From positions 1 through 64,000 of the forward strand of contig VBHJ01000007.1 in the NCBI GenBank assembly GCA_005887685.1: a stretch of 64,000 bases of DNA. Reading direction: 5' to 3'. Below, piece after piece: positions 48,331 to 57,565 of the stretch; the stretch's first letter is position 1, and the number at the start of each line of letters is the position of its first letter. The notes below the pieces were generated by a model, which ran no database searches, had not been told where the DNA came from, and saw only the letters and a list, made by a program, of their open reading frames with translations. The stretch is from Chloroflexota bacterium (GTDB lineage: Bacteria; Chloroflexota; Dormibacteria; Dormibacterales; Dormibacteraceae). Position numbers and translations under genes: made by a program.

Positions 48331-49844
48331 CGGGCCTCCGCGAGTGCCCGCCTGGCCCAGGCGATCTCGTCTCCATTGACAGCCCTCAGGAGCAGCACCG
48401 CGGCCGCGTAGACGGCGGCGCCGGCCACGATCGGAATCGCGACCTCGAGACCCTGCAGGTTGCTCAGAGGATAGATGGCGGCGCCCATGACAAGCCCCGC
48501 GAGGATGACTCGCCAGCTGAGCGTTGCCACCGGCACCCGCCCGACGTACCGCGCGGTCAGGATCCAACCCGTGACGGCCAGCGCGAGCTCGGTCAAAACC
48601 GTCGCCCAGCTTGCCCCGATGAAGCTGAAGGGAGGGATCAGCGCCAGGTTGAGCACCACATTGGCCACCACGCTCCACGCGGCAGCCCAGGAGAAAGAGG
48701 ATTGCCGGTCCGACGCGTTCAGCGCTCCGATGAAGGTGTTGTTGATGAATGCGATTCCCAGGGCCAGGGCGAGGATCTTCAGGGCGGGCTCGGATGCTCC
48801 GTAATCGTTACCGAGGAGGACCGGCGTGAGCGGCCCGGCCAGAACGAAGATGCCGACGCTGACCGGCCAGCCCATCAGCAAGAGCGCTTTGTAGAAACGG
48901 TTCAGAGCGTCGAGCATGTCGGTCGGGCGCTCGCGGTGATAGACGGAAAGCACCGGGAACACGATCGAGAGGAACGTGATGGGCACGAAGAGAAGCGCTT
49001 CGATCGGCTTGTACGCCGCCCCGTAGTAGGAAGCGGCGAACTTGCCGTGGAACGCGTAGACCAGGGGCTGATCGATCCGGAAATAGATGATCGTGAGGAT
49101 GAAGGTGAGGGCAAAAGGGAGGCCTTTCCAGAACCATTCGCGTAGGAACGCCGGCTCGAAGCGCCATCCGACGGTGGCGATCCTCTTGGTCGCGAGGACC
49201 ACGATGAAGTACACGCAGCTGAACGCGTACTGCGCGGCGTAAGCCCACACGTAGTAGGCGACGCTTTGCTGCGTCCGGCCGCCATACACGACCAGGACGA
49301 GCAGGACGACGCTTTCGAGAATCACCGCGATGGCTTCGTAACCAAGCTGCTGCACGGCGTAGAGGCCATTCCTCAAGAGCGACGCGTACGACGTCAGGAC
49401 CATCAGGACGAACCCGGGGACGAGCAGATCGCTGAGCCCGAGCGGGATCACCAACCCGGCCAGAAGCAAGAACGCGACCACCGACATGAGAAGGCGCAGC
49501 GACATCACGTTGCGCAGATAGCGCTGGATCTCGTTGTGGTTTCGCGCTCCCTCTCGCACGAACAGCACGTTGAAACCGAGGTCCAGCACCACGCTGACGA
49601 TTGCTGTCAGGTTGATGAGCACGGTGAACGTTCCGTAGTGAGCCGGCGCAAGTCGCCGGATCATGTAGAGGACGGTCACGAGGGCGATCAGGCGCGCGAC
49701 CACCTTCGCGGTCAGCACGATCGTGGAATTGCGGAGCGCCCGCGAGCCGAGCCCGAGGCTCGCGGCCGGCGGGCCGTCTGCTAAGTCGTTGTCTGGCAAC
49801 CGAATCCAATCGTAATCCCAAGGATGAGTACACTCGTTCGCCAT
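48327..49844 (-). CDS. oligosaccharide flippase / polysaccharide biosynthesis membrane protein (Wzx/MATE-like)
   Basis: About 12-14 TM segments; 'GLGSRALRNSTIVLTAKVVARLIALVTVLYMIRRLAPAHYGTFTVLINLTAIVSVVLDLGFNVLFVREGAR'. Confidence 0.88.
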   Translation of the reverse strand: MANECTHPWDYDWIRLPDNDLADGPPAASLGLGSRALRNSTIVLTAKVVARLIALVTVLYMIRRLAPAHYGTFTVLINLTAIVSVVLDLGFNVLFVREGARNHNEIQRYLRNVMSLRLLMSVVAFLLLAGLVIPLGLSDLLVPGFVLMVLTSYASLLRNGLYAVQQLGYEAIAVILESVVLLVLVVYGGRTQQSVAYYVWAYAAQYAFSCVYFIVVLATKRIATVGWRFEPAFLREWFWKGLPFALTFILTIIYFRIDQPLVYAFHGKFAASYYGAAYKPIEALLFVPITFLSIVFPVLSVYHRERPTDMLDALNRFYKALLLMGWPVSVGIFVLAGPLTPVLLGNDYGASEPALKILALALGIAFINNTFIGALNASDRQSSFSWAAAWSVVANVVLNLALIPPFSFIGASWATVLTELALAVTGWILTARYVGRVPVATLSWRVILAGLVMGAAIYPLSNLQGLEVAIPIVAGAAVYAAAVLLLRAVNGDEIAWARRALAEAR

Positions 49845-50826
49845 GGTTGACCAGATGCGGATCCTCAGCGGTATGCGGCCAACCGGCCGCTTCCACCTGG
49901 GCAACTACCTCGGCGCGGCCAAGAATTGGGTCGAGCTGCAGAAGCAGTACGAGTGCTTTTTCTTCGTCGCCGACTACCACGCGCTGACCACCGAACCAGA
50001 CGGTCACAAGGCGGAAGACAAGGTTTTCGATCTGGCGGCCGACCTGATCGCAGTGGGCATCGACCCCAAACGCAGCGTCCTCTACTTGCAGTCGAAGGTG
50101 CCCGAGGTCGCCGAGCTGACGCTGTTGCTCTCCATGGTCACGCCGTTGAGCTGGGTGCAGCGCGTACCGACATTCAAGGAGATGGCGAAGCAGCACCCCG
50201 ACAACGTCAACCTCGGCCTGTTCTCTTACCCCATCCTGCAGGGCGCTGACATCTTGATGGTCAAGGGTGTGGGGGTGCCGGTCGGCAAAGACCAGCTCGC
50301 GCACCTCGAGCTCGTGCGCGAGGTGACGCGAAAGTTCAACCGCACCTACGCGCCCGTCTTTCCTGAGCCACGCGCGCTGCTTACCGAGACAAACTTGATC
50401 AAGGGCACCGACGGCAAGAAGCGAATGTCCAAGAGCGTCGGCAACATCATCGGCGTGACTGACGAACCGGAGGTCATCCGCAAGCAGGTGCTGAGCATGG
50501 TGACCGACGTCAAACGCCCGCTCAAGACTGACCCGGGTCACCCGCGGACCTGCAACGTTTGCGCCTACTACAAACTCTTCTTCAACGATTGGGAGCATTA
50601 CTGGGAGCTGTGCCGGAAAGCGCAGATCGGGTGCTTTGACAAGAAGAAGCTTCTCGCGGAGCGGTTGATCGAGCTCTTCGGGCCATTCCGAGAGGCGCGC
50701 GCCGAGCTGAGTCCAGAGCTCGTCAATACGATCCTCGACGAGGGCAGCGAGAAGGCTCGCGAGGTGGCGCACAAGACGATGGTCGAGGTGCGCAAGGCGG
50801 TCGGCCTGCCCTCCTACCTGACGTAG
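49843..50826 (+). CDS. trpS: tryptophanyl-tRNA synthetase
   Basis: 'RILSGMRPTGRFHLGNYLGAAKNWVELQ', 'GTDGKKRMSKSVGNIIGVTD' (KMSKS). Confidence 0.95.
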   Translation: MVDQMRILSGMRPTGRFHLGNYLGAAKNWVELQKQYECFFFVADYHALTTEPDGHKAEDKVFDLAADLIAVGIDPKRSVLYLQSKVPEVAELTLLLSMVTPLSWVQRVPTFKEMAKQHPDNVNLGLFSYPILQGADILMVKGVGVPVGKDQLAHLELVREVTRKFNRTYAPVFPEPRALLTETNLIKGTDGKKRMSKSVGNIIGVTDEPEVIRKQVLSMVTDVKRPLKTDPGHPRTCNVCAYYKLFFNDWEHYWELCRKAQIGCFDKKKLLAERLIELFGPFREARAELSPELVNTILDEGSEKAREVAHKTMVEVRKAVGLPSYLT

Positions 50827-50860
50827 CCCGGATTCTCCGGATCGCTAAGATTTGACCCGG

Positions 50861-51397
50861 ATGGCAGACGCTGCGGCCCCGAGGAAAGTCACCCGGCGCA
50901 ACTTCCTTGGCTGGTGGATGGGCATCATCCTCGGCGCCCTGACGGTCGCCGGCGCCGCACCGATCGTCGTCTACCTCTGGCCGGCACCGCCCAAGGGCCA
51001 GAAGAAGGGTCCGGTGAACGTCACGCTGGACAAGCCGATCAACCAGATGAACGACGGCGACGCGATCAAGTTCGACGCCCCCTCCACCCCCAACACCGCG
51101 TTCATCATGGCGGACGGCGGTGGCGACAACGCGCAAGGCGAGCTTGCATTCGGCGGTTTCGTCGTGAAGAACGGGAGCAAGGTCGACGTGTTCGCGATCA
51201 ACTGCTCACACCTCGGCTGCTCGGTCGCGTTGAACGCGGCGGCAAAAACCTTCGATTGCCCGTGTCACGGCTCTCGCTTCCACCTCGACGGTTCGGTTCT
51301 GCAGGGACCGGCTCCCGTACCGCTCTCGCACCTGACCTGGAAGGAGGGCAGCGACCCCGCGACGATCCAGATCGACGGGATCGTGTTGGGCTTCTGA
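50861..51397 (+). CDS. Rieske [2Fe-2S] iron-sulfur protein of quinol-cytochrome c reductase
   Basis: N-terminal TM; 'CSHLGC...CPCHGSRF' Rieske cluster motifs. Confidence 0.93.
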   Translation: MADAAAPRKVTRRNFLGWWMGIILGALTVAGAAPIVVYLWPAPPKGQKKGPVNVTLDKPINQMNDGDAIKFDAPSTPNTAFIMADGGGDNAQGELAFGGFVVKNGSKVDVFAINCSHLGCSVALNAAAKTFDCPCHGSRFHLDGSVLQGPAPVPLSHLTWKEGSDPATIQIDGIVLGF

Positions 51398-51399
51398 CG

Positions 51400-52095
51400 A
51401 TGGCGATCCCGCACCCTCGCGACGTCCAGCTCGCGGTCGTGAATTGGCTCGACGAGCGCTACCCGTTTACGAAAGCGATCGACGAGGCGATGTACCAGCG
51501 GGTTCCGAACTTCGCCAACGCCTTCTACTACTGCTTCGGCGGGATGGTGTTCGTCATCATCGTGCTGCAGCTGCTGACCGGGATTCTTCTCGCCATCTAC
51601 TACGTCCCAGACGCAAGGGGAACTCCGGCGGCAGCGTATACGAGCGTGCTGTTCATCCAGAGCAACGTGTACCTCGGCTGGCTGATTCGCGGCGTCCACT
51701 TCTGGGGCGCGAACATCCTGATCCTCATGGTGTTGCTGCACATGGCCAGGGTGTACTGGACCGGGTCATACCGGGCGCCCCGCGAGCTGAACTGGATGGT
51801 CGGGGCAACGATGCTCCTGCTGATCCTTGCATTCGCCCTCACCGGCTACCTGCTGCCATGGGACACCAAGGCCTACTTCGCCAGTGAGGTGACGATCAAG
51901 ATCATGGGCTTGCCGCCCCCGCCCCAGCTCGGCGCCTTCATCAAGACGCTCGTCCAGGGTGGTCCGGTGGTCGGTCCTCCGACCCTTCAGATCTTCTTCA
52001 CCACGCATGTGTTCCTCTTGCCCGCCTTGATCGTCCTCTTGATGTACGTGCACTTCCGATTGATCCGCGCGCACGGGATCGCGGAGCCGCTGTGA
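51400..52095 (+). CDS. cytochrome b (N-terminal, b6-type)
   Basis: 'FYYCFGGMVFVIIVLQLLTGILLAIYYVPD', 'GWLIRGVHFWGANILILMVLLHMARVYWTGSYRAPRELNWMVG', 'LTGYLLPWDTKAYFA'. Confidence 0.94.
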   Translation: MAIPHPRDVQLAVVNWLDERYPFTKAIDEAMYQRVPNFANAFYYCFGGMVFVIIVLQLLTGILLAIYYVPDARGTPAAAYTSVLFIQSNVYLGWLIRGVHFWGANILILMVLLHMARVYWTGSYRAPRELNWMVGATMLLLILAFALTGYLLPWDTKAYFASEVTIKIMGLPPPPQLGAFIKTLVQGGPVVGPPTLQIFFTTHVFLLPALIVLLMYVHFRLIRAHGIAEPL

Positions 52096-52775
52096 GCGAG
52101 AAAGGCATCTCCAAGGAAGGCCCCGGGGCGGCGATCGCCGAGCCGAAAGAGGTCCAGATCATCGAGCTCGACGGTCACGGCGGCCACACGCTCGAACCCG
52201 AGTGGAAGCGGTTGCCTATCGGCCCCGATCACATCCTGTACCCGTTGCTCGTCGGGATTGCGCTCTTCCCCATTCTCATGGGCGACTCCGGCCACCACCT
52301 CGCCGACGACATGCCCGACGACGAGACCCACCCGTTCTTTCCGGATCATTTCTGGCCCTACCCCGTGATCATCATCGTGATGATGATCACGCTGGGATTG
52401 CTGGCTGCGTTCGTGCAGAAGAATCTTCAGCTGGAGGCGCCGGCGGACCCCCGAGCTGTCACCATCCCGCGACCGGACTGGTACTTCCTCTTCCTTTTCC
52501 AGTTCATCAAGCTTGGTCCTGAGCTGCTCATGGCCGTCGTCATCCCGACGGTCATCATCATCGTGTTCCTGCTGTGGCCCTTCATCGACGCCATCGCCGG
52601 CCCGCCGACCGCAAGACGGCTGGGCTGGAAGCGGTGGCCTGTACCGGGCCGCAACATCTACAGCGGCGCCGGTTTTGTGATCTTCCTGGCCATCATCGCT
52701 CTGTTGGAGGCGTGGGCACTGGCGGGTCCCGGGTTCTGCCTACCCTGGTTCACGGGGCAGGTCTGCGGGGCTTAA
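52092..52775 (+). CDS. cytochrome b/b6 C-terminal domain (subunit IV-like)
   Basis: 'PRPDWYFLFLFQFIKLGPELLMAVVIPTVIIIVFLLWPFID' (PDWY motif); GTGA overlap with cytochrome b. Confidence 0.9.
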   Translation: MSEKGISKEGPGAAIAEPKEVQIIELDGHGGHTLEPEWKRLPIGPDHILYPLLVGIALFPILMGDSGHHLADDMPDDETHPFFPDHFWPYPVIIIVMMITLGLLAAFVQKNLQLEAPADPRAVTIPRPDWYFLFLFQFIKLGPELLMAVVIPTVIIIVFLLWPFIDAIAGPPTARRLGWKRWPVPGRNIYSGAGFVIFLAIIALLEAWALAGPGFCLPWFTGQVCGA

Positions 52776-52780
52776 TCTCG

Positions 52781-52826
52781 TCCTCCCCATTTATGGGGAG
52801 GTGGCCCGCAGGGCCGGAGGGGCTGG
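52781..52826. repeat. REP-like palindromic repeat (CCCCATTTATGGGG type)
   Basis: TCCTCCCCATTTATGGGGAGGTGGCCCGCAGGGCCGGAGGGGCTGG; same design as 30257..30300. Confidence 0.75.
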
Positions 52827-52835
52827 CCGAAGCCA

Positions 52836-53297
52836 CTAAGTCCTCGAGTCGTAGATTTGCTTGGTCAGCTCGATCTGCGCCAGGTGCTCGCGCGCGTGTC
52901 CGTAGTTGGAGAGCAGCCACTCGATACCCGGACGCGGAGGCCGGTCACCCCGTGGTCGCGGCTCGATGAGGTCCGCCACCGTCAGCGCGGCGAGGTGCTC
53001 AACGAGATCCTTGTCGGCCTGGTCGAGCAGCGCAAGAAGATCCGCGGCATCCGCCTCGACCTTGAACTCGGACTCCCGATCCCGCTCGGTCGCGATCATG
53101 CGCAGGGATCGGATCATCTCTCGCTCCGAGCCGAGCGTGTGTGTCACCAGGACGGCGATCGAGTTGGCTTTGGGGAGTGGGCTCCAGTTCAGCGTGCCGT
53201 GGTCGAGGCCCCGGACCTGCTCCCGAAGCTTGTCGTGAACATTGTGGTAGAGCGCACCCACGGTGCTGGCGATCATCGTCGCGCTGTCTTGATCCAT
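52836..53297 (-). CDS. DinB superfamily protein
   Basis: 'ALYHNVHDKLREQVRGLDHGTLNWSPLPKANSIAVLVTHTLGSEREMI', 'WLLSNYGHAREHLAQIELTKQI'. Confidence 0.75.
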   Translation of the reverse strand: MDQDSATMIASTVGALYHNVHDKLREQVRGLDHGTLNWSPLPKANSIAVLVTHTLGSEREMIRSLRMIATERDRESEFKVEADAADLLALLDQADKDLVEHLAALTVADLIEPRPRGDRPPRPGIEWLLSNYGHAREHLAQIELTKQIYDSRT

Positions 53298-53302
53298 CGC
53301 GG

Positions 53303-54777
53303 TCAAACCTTCTCCGTCACCCGATATTCGAGGTATCGCCCAAACAGTAATCGTGTATGGGCCTCGAAAGCGGGCAGGACGCTGAGCACCAGGCCCACGA
53401 TCGGGTAGAGGAAGTACTGGAGGTAGATCGCGCCCTTTTTCCAAGCCGGCCAGGAAGCCGGCTTGGGGGGCAGGATCCGCATCTCGAAATAGAGGAAAAA
53501 GATCACCGTCGACAGAAGTCGACGCTCACCCAGATCGGCACCGATGCTCCGAACATCAGGAGGACGGGCAGGAAGATCCAGTTGAGGTGATTCAGAAACA
53601 GGTTCATGAACCGCCGGAAACGCAGCCAGATCGGGATCTCCGGGTGCTTGAAGAAGCGCGCCAGCACGTATGGCACGTCGGTGATTCCCCAGGCCCATCG
53701 CTTGATCTGGTTGTACTGGCTCATGTGGGTGGAGGCGTAATCACGTGAGTTCGGTGAGTCTCCGTAGATGGGCAGCCAGACCGACTTGACGGAAAACCGT
53801 TTGCCAAACGTGAAGAACGCCTTCCAGTAGAACCGCGAATCTTCCGGGATCACGTCCTTGTCCCAGTAACCGACCTTCTGGACGAAATCGAGGCTGCAGG
53901 TGTAGCTCGAGAACGCGACGAGCCGGTGCGGCTGGGAGTGCAGGAACATCTGCCACTGCGAGGTGCTGGCGGACATGATGCGCACGGCCATGGGCACCTG
54001 CCAGATGTTGTTGTGGAACAGAGGCACTGGCTGCCAGATCATGTAGTCACGCAGAGGTTCGCGCGCGTGGTGCCAGCTGATCCACGCAAAGTACTGGGGA
54101 TGCACTCGGTAGTCCGAGTCCAGGTCGGTGATCAGGACCTTGCTGAGGTCGAACCCCTCTTCGGTCAGGACTCGCACCATCCAGCGGCCGCCCCAGTTCA
54201 TCGCCGCCGACTTGCCGATGACGATGCCGGGCTCGAGCGGATCTTTGATGTGATAGAAGCCGCGCAGCCGGTGGCCGAACTTCTCCTTCAGCCGGGCCAC
54301 GTTCTCCCACCCGGGCTTGTCCGTCTCGCGGGTGATGATGCCGACCAGCTTCAGCTCGTCGGGGTAGTTGGAGTCGACGATCGCCTGCACCGTGCGCTCC
54401 AGGACGTGGTACGGCTCGGTGTAGGTCGGCACCACGCACAGATGCAGGAACTGCAGCGGGTCGAGGCTCCCCGCCGCGTGGTCCTGGCGGCACGCCTGCA
54501 ACCAGTCTCTCTTCATGTCCCGCTGCATCCGGAAGAGGCTGCTGTAGACGCCGATCACGACGGTGACGGCGCGCACCACCCAGTACGCGTCGAAAACCAG
54601 GACCGCCCAGGCGACGACGATCGCCCCGGGCAGCTTGAAGACGATGGGTATCCAGGCGGGCGCTCCGAGAAGGATCCACGTGACGGCCCCGGGCGAGGCC
54701 TCGAAGAAGCGAGCGCCGAACCTGCGTAGAGCCTGTTCCCAGGCCGGCGCCGCCGGCGTCGCCTCGAGCACGGACAT
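53303..54777 (-). pseudogene. glycosyltransferase family 2 membrane protein, frameshifted
   Basis: N-terminal frame (53503..54777) '...NWIFLPVLLMFGASVPIWVSVDF|CRR*'; the C-terminal TM part continues in the -1 frame '|LSTVIFFLYFEMRILPP...FGRYLEYRVTEKV*' ending at 53303. Confidence 0.8.
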
Positions 54778-54829
54778 GTGCCCGATTATGGGCTGGAATA
54801 CGAAATGGGCCGGCGCCCTTGTATTGAGC

Positions 54830-55177
54830 ATGAACAACCTTCAGCACTTCGACGGCCCGACATTCGAGGCCGACGTGCTCAACGCAGCTGAGCCTGTGGT
54901 CGTGGACTTCACCGCAGAGTGGTGCCCGCCGTGCCACATGCTGTCGCCGGTCGTGGAGCGCCTGGCCGAAGAGTTCGCCGGCAAGGTCAAGATCGGCAAG
55001 TTGGACGTCGATGCCAACCAGGAGATCGCGATCCGCTACGGGGTGATGGGCATCCCGACGCTGGGACTGTTCCGTGACGGCAAGCTCGTCGACCGCATGG
55101 TCGGCTATCCCGGCGGCCCGGCCCCGATCCGCGAGTGGATCGAGAAGACGGCAAACGTAGAGACAGCCAAAAACTAA
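54830..55177 (+). CDS. trxA: thioredoxin
   Basis: '[63 protein letters not shown]'; WCPPC active site and cis-Pro. Confidence 0.93.
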   Translation: MNNLQHFDGPTFEADVLNAAEPVVVDFTAEWCPPCHMLSPVVERLAEEFAGKVKIGKLDVDANQEIAIRYGVMGIPTLGLFRDGKLVDRMVGYPGGPAPIREWIEKTANVETAKN

Positions 55178-55192
55178 ACCGCGGGGTTACGT

Positions 55193-55223
55193 ATGAGAGG
55201 GAACCCAGATGGTTCCCTCTCAT
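55193..55223 (+). terminator. intrinsic terminator after trxA
   Basis: ATGAGAGGGAACC-CAGAT-GGTTCCCTCTCAT perfect 13 bp inverted repeat. Confidence 0.75.
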
Positions 55224-55276
55224 CGCGCGTGTGGCTACGCCGCAGGCGCTGCTCTCTTTCCGGTATACGGTTGGGA

Positions 55277-55327
55277 CTTGTCTAAGTAGCCCCCGCTAGC
55301 GAGGCTTGGGCGACCCAGGAGACAAAG
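55277..55327 (+). ncRNA. candidate structured RNA (three-way junction)
   Basis: TTGTCT(55278)/AGACAA(55320) closing stem enclosing AGCC/GGCT and TGGG-CGA-CCCA hairpins, followed by a strong GC hairpin. Confidence 0.3.
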
Positions 55328-55329
55328 TT

Positions 55330-55352
55330 GCGGCCGGGATGAACCCGGCCGC
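55330..55352 (-). terminator. GC-rich hairpin downstream of glnB, probable terminator
   Basis: GCGGCCGGG-ATGAA-CCCGGCCGC perfect 9 bp stem; minus-strand tail AACTTTGTCT. Confidence 0.6.
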
Positions 55353-55377
55353 CATTGCGTTGTCGGCTACGAGTGTT

Positions 55378-55752
55378 CTAGTGCCCCCACATGGCGCGTT
55401 CGCCATGTTGCACCGTTTCCGGACCGTGTTCGCCGGTTCGAATGCGGACCGCGTCTTCGACGCCGATCACGAAGATCTTTCCGTCGCCCACCTCGCCGTT
55501 GCCTGTCCGGCCGGCCACGGCGAGCTTGTCCACCACCGCGCCGACGATCTCCGACTTCATCACCGCTTCGACCTTGAGCCGTGGCCGCAGCGAGATGTGC
55601 ACTGCGGCTCCGCGGTATTTCTCCGTGTAGCCGCGCTGGGCCCCGCAACCCTTGACCTCGGTCACCGTCACCCCCGAGACGCCGCACTCGTCCAGCACGT
55701 CCTGGACCTCCTGCAGGCGCTCGTGGCGAATGATCGCGACGACCATCTTCAT
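55378..55752 (-). CDS. glnB: P-II family nitrogen regulatory protein
   Basis: 'MKMVVAIIRHERLQEVQDVLDECGVSGVTVTEVKGCGAQRGYTEKYRGAAVHISLRPRLKVEAVM', 'GDGKIFVIGVEDAVRIRTGE'. Confidence 0.93.
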   Translation of the reverse strand: MKMVVAIIRHERLQEVQDVLDECGVSGVTVTEVKGCGAQRGYTEKYRGAAVHISLRPRLKVEAVMKSEIVGAVVDKLAVAGRTGNGEVGDGKIFVIGVEDAVRIRTGEHGPETVQHGERAMWGH

Positions 55753-55775
55753 GGCAGATCCACTCCCGTTTGAAG

Positions 55776-57287
55776 TCACGCCGGTGACACCTCCTTATGC
55801 GACGTCGCGACCGGTTCGTGGTTCGGGTGCGGGTTGACGGTCGGCGTGTCCGGTTGCCGGTACACACCACCTGGGACCGGCATGAACGACTCGGGGTAAC
55901 CCCACATGCCGTGCTCGCTGATGTCCAGGCCCTCCATCTCCTCGCCGGCCGAAACCCGCAGGCCGACCGTCTTCTTGATGATCCAGAAGAGACCGTAGCT
56001 CAAGGTGAACACGGTGACAAACGCCACCCCGACGGCGATCGCCTGCGCGCCCAGCTGGTGGAAGCTCCCCGTGTAGAACAGTCCGCCCTGGCCCACGCCG
56101 TTGAACTTGGCGAGCGCGGGGGTCGTGAAGAGACCGCAGCTCAGGGTGCCCCAGATCCCGGCGAGCCCATGCGCAGGCAGCGCGCCGACCGGGTCGTCGA
56201 GGTACTTGTCGATGACCAGGACGCCGCACACGACGATCACGCCGGCGACGGCGCCGATCACGATCGCGGCCCACGGTTCGACGTAGCCCGATGGCGCCGT
56301 GATGGCGACGAGCGCGGCGATCGCGCCGTTGCCGATCATGCCCACGTCCATCGTCTTGGTGATGAAGTAGATGGTCGCGAGAGCTGCGACAGCGCCTGCA
56401 GCGGCGGCCAGGTTGGTGACCACGATGATGTCGGCGAAGTGGAGGTTGGTCGCGTTCAGGGTCGAGCCCGGGTTGAAGCCGAACCACCCGAACCAAAGGA
56501 TCAGCACGCCGAGCTGCGCGAGCGGCATGTTGTGACCGGGGATCGCGTTGGACCGGCCCCTCTCGTACTTGCCGATGCGGGCGCCGAGCAGAAGCAGGCC
56601 CGCCAGGCCGGCGGTCGCGCCCGTAAGGTGCACCACCGTCGAGCCCGCGAAGTCCTGTGAGCCAAGCGTGGCCATCAGGAAGCCACCCCCGAACAGTTGG
56701 TGGCTGATGAGCGGATAGATGAAGGCGGCAAATGGAATGCCGAACAGGATGTAGACGATGAACTTGGTCCGCTCGATCATCGTGCCCCAGACGATCGCCA
56801 GCGAGACCGCGCAAAAGACGAACTCGAAGAACCACTTGGCAGCGGCCGGAGTGGTGCTGGCCGCGATGGCCGGCAAGTTCAGCTGCGAACCGGGGCTGAA
56901 GGTCGGGAAGAAACCGCTGCCTCCGATGAACGCGAAAAGGCCACCCGCACCGAAGGCGAACCCAAAGCCGACCGCCCAGTAGGCGATGGAGCTGACGCTC
57001 AGGTTGGTCACGACCTTCGCGACCACCGTGCCGACGTTCTTCATGCGGCTGAATCCGACTTCGAGCATTGCGAACCCGGCCTGCATGAACATGACAAGAC
57101 AGGCGGCCACGATCACCCAGACGGTGTCCGCCGCCACGCCGGCGGCCTGCGTCGCGGTGGTGTCGTCGGCAAGAACGGCGATCGGGATGAGTCCGGCGAG
57201 CACTGCGACGCCCGCCGAGATCCCAAGCACGCGTCTGCGGCGAATGAGCGCTTTCCAGAAGTCCATGGGTACCGGCAACGACGTCAC
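55776..57287 (-). CDS. amt: ammonium transporter
   Basis: 'FMQAGFAMLEVGFSRMKNVGTVVAKVVTNLSVSSIAYWAVGFGFAFG', 'AGLAGLLLLGARIGKYERG', 'ALPAHGLAGIWGTLSCGLF'; start ambiguous (GTG 57287 or ATG 57266). Confidence 0.94.
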   Translation of the reverse strand: MTSLPVPMDFWKALIRRRRVLGISAGVAVLAGLIPIAVLADDTTATQAAGVAADTVWVIVAACLVMFMQAGFAMLEVGFSRMKNVGTVVAKVVTNLSVSSIAYWAVGFGFAFGAGGLFAFIGGSGFFPTFSPGSQLNLPAIAASTTPAAAKWFFEFVFCAVSLAIVWGTMIERTKFIVYILFGIPFAAFIYPLISHQLFGGGFLMATLGSQDFAGSTVVHLTGATAGLAGLLLLGARIGKYERGRSNAIPGHNMPLAQLGVLILWFGWFGFNPGSTLNATNLHFADIIVVTNLAAAAGAVAALATIYFITKTMDVGMIGNGAIAALVAITAPSGYVEPWAAIVIGAVAGVIVVCGVLVIDKYLDDPVGALPAHGLAGIWGTLSCGLFTTPALAKFNGVGQGGLFYTGSFHQLGAQAIAVGVAFVTVFTLSYGLFWIIKKTVGLRVSAGEEMEGLDISEHGMWGYPESFMPVPGGVYRQPDTPTVNPHPNHEPVATSHKEVSPA

Positions 57288-57565
57288 CTCCGTGTCTTCT
57301 CCCTGGCGCCATTGGGCGCTCTGGCTGATGAGGTCAGCGTATGGACTGCCGGTTCCGCTCAAAACGTGTGGATTGGCCGAATTGGCCTCCCCCGCCTTGT
57401 GCCCTTCGCACGAGACAGGCACCGCTGTGGGTGTGCCGAATTCGTGCGAACCGCACAGAAAGGAAGGCCACCAATTCGTGCCAGGCTCACCTGATCGTTT
57501 GGCCGTCCGCTTTCTACGATCACTTTGGGACCCGTCAGATCTCGGGTATTTCGTGGAGGGTGTTC

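Noticed and set aside
48808-50772. 654-aa minus-strand ORF spanning trpS and the flippase
   Set aside because: Out-of-frame shadow of the flippase and antisense of trpS; both real genes have strong family motifs.
52092-52775. Fused c-type cytochrome in the bc complex subunit
   Set aside because: No CxxCH heme-binding motif in this protein; it is simply a subunit IV-like cytochrome b C-terminal domain.
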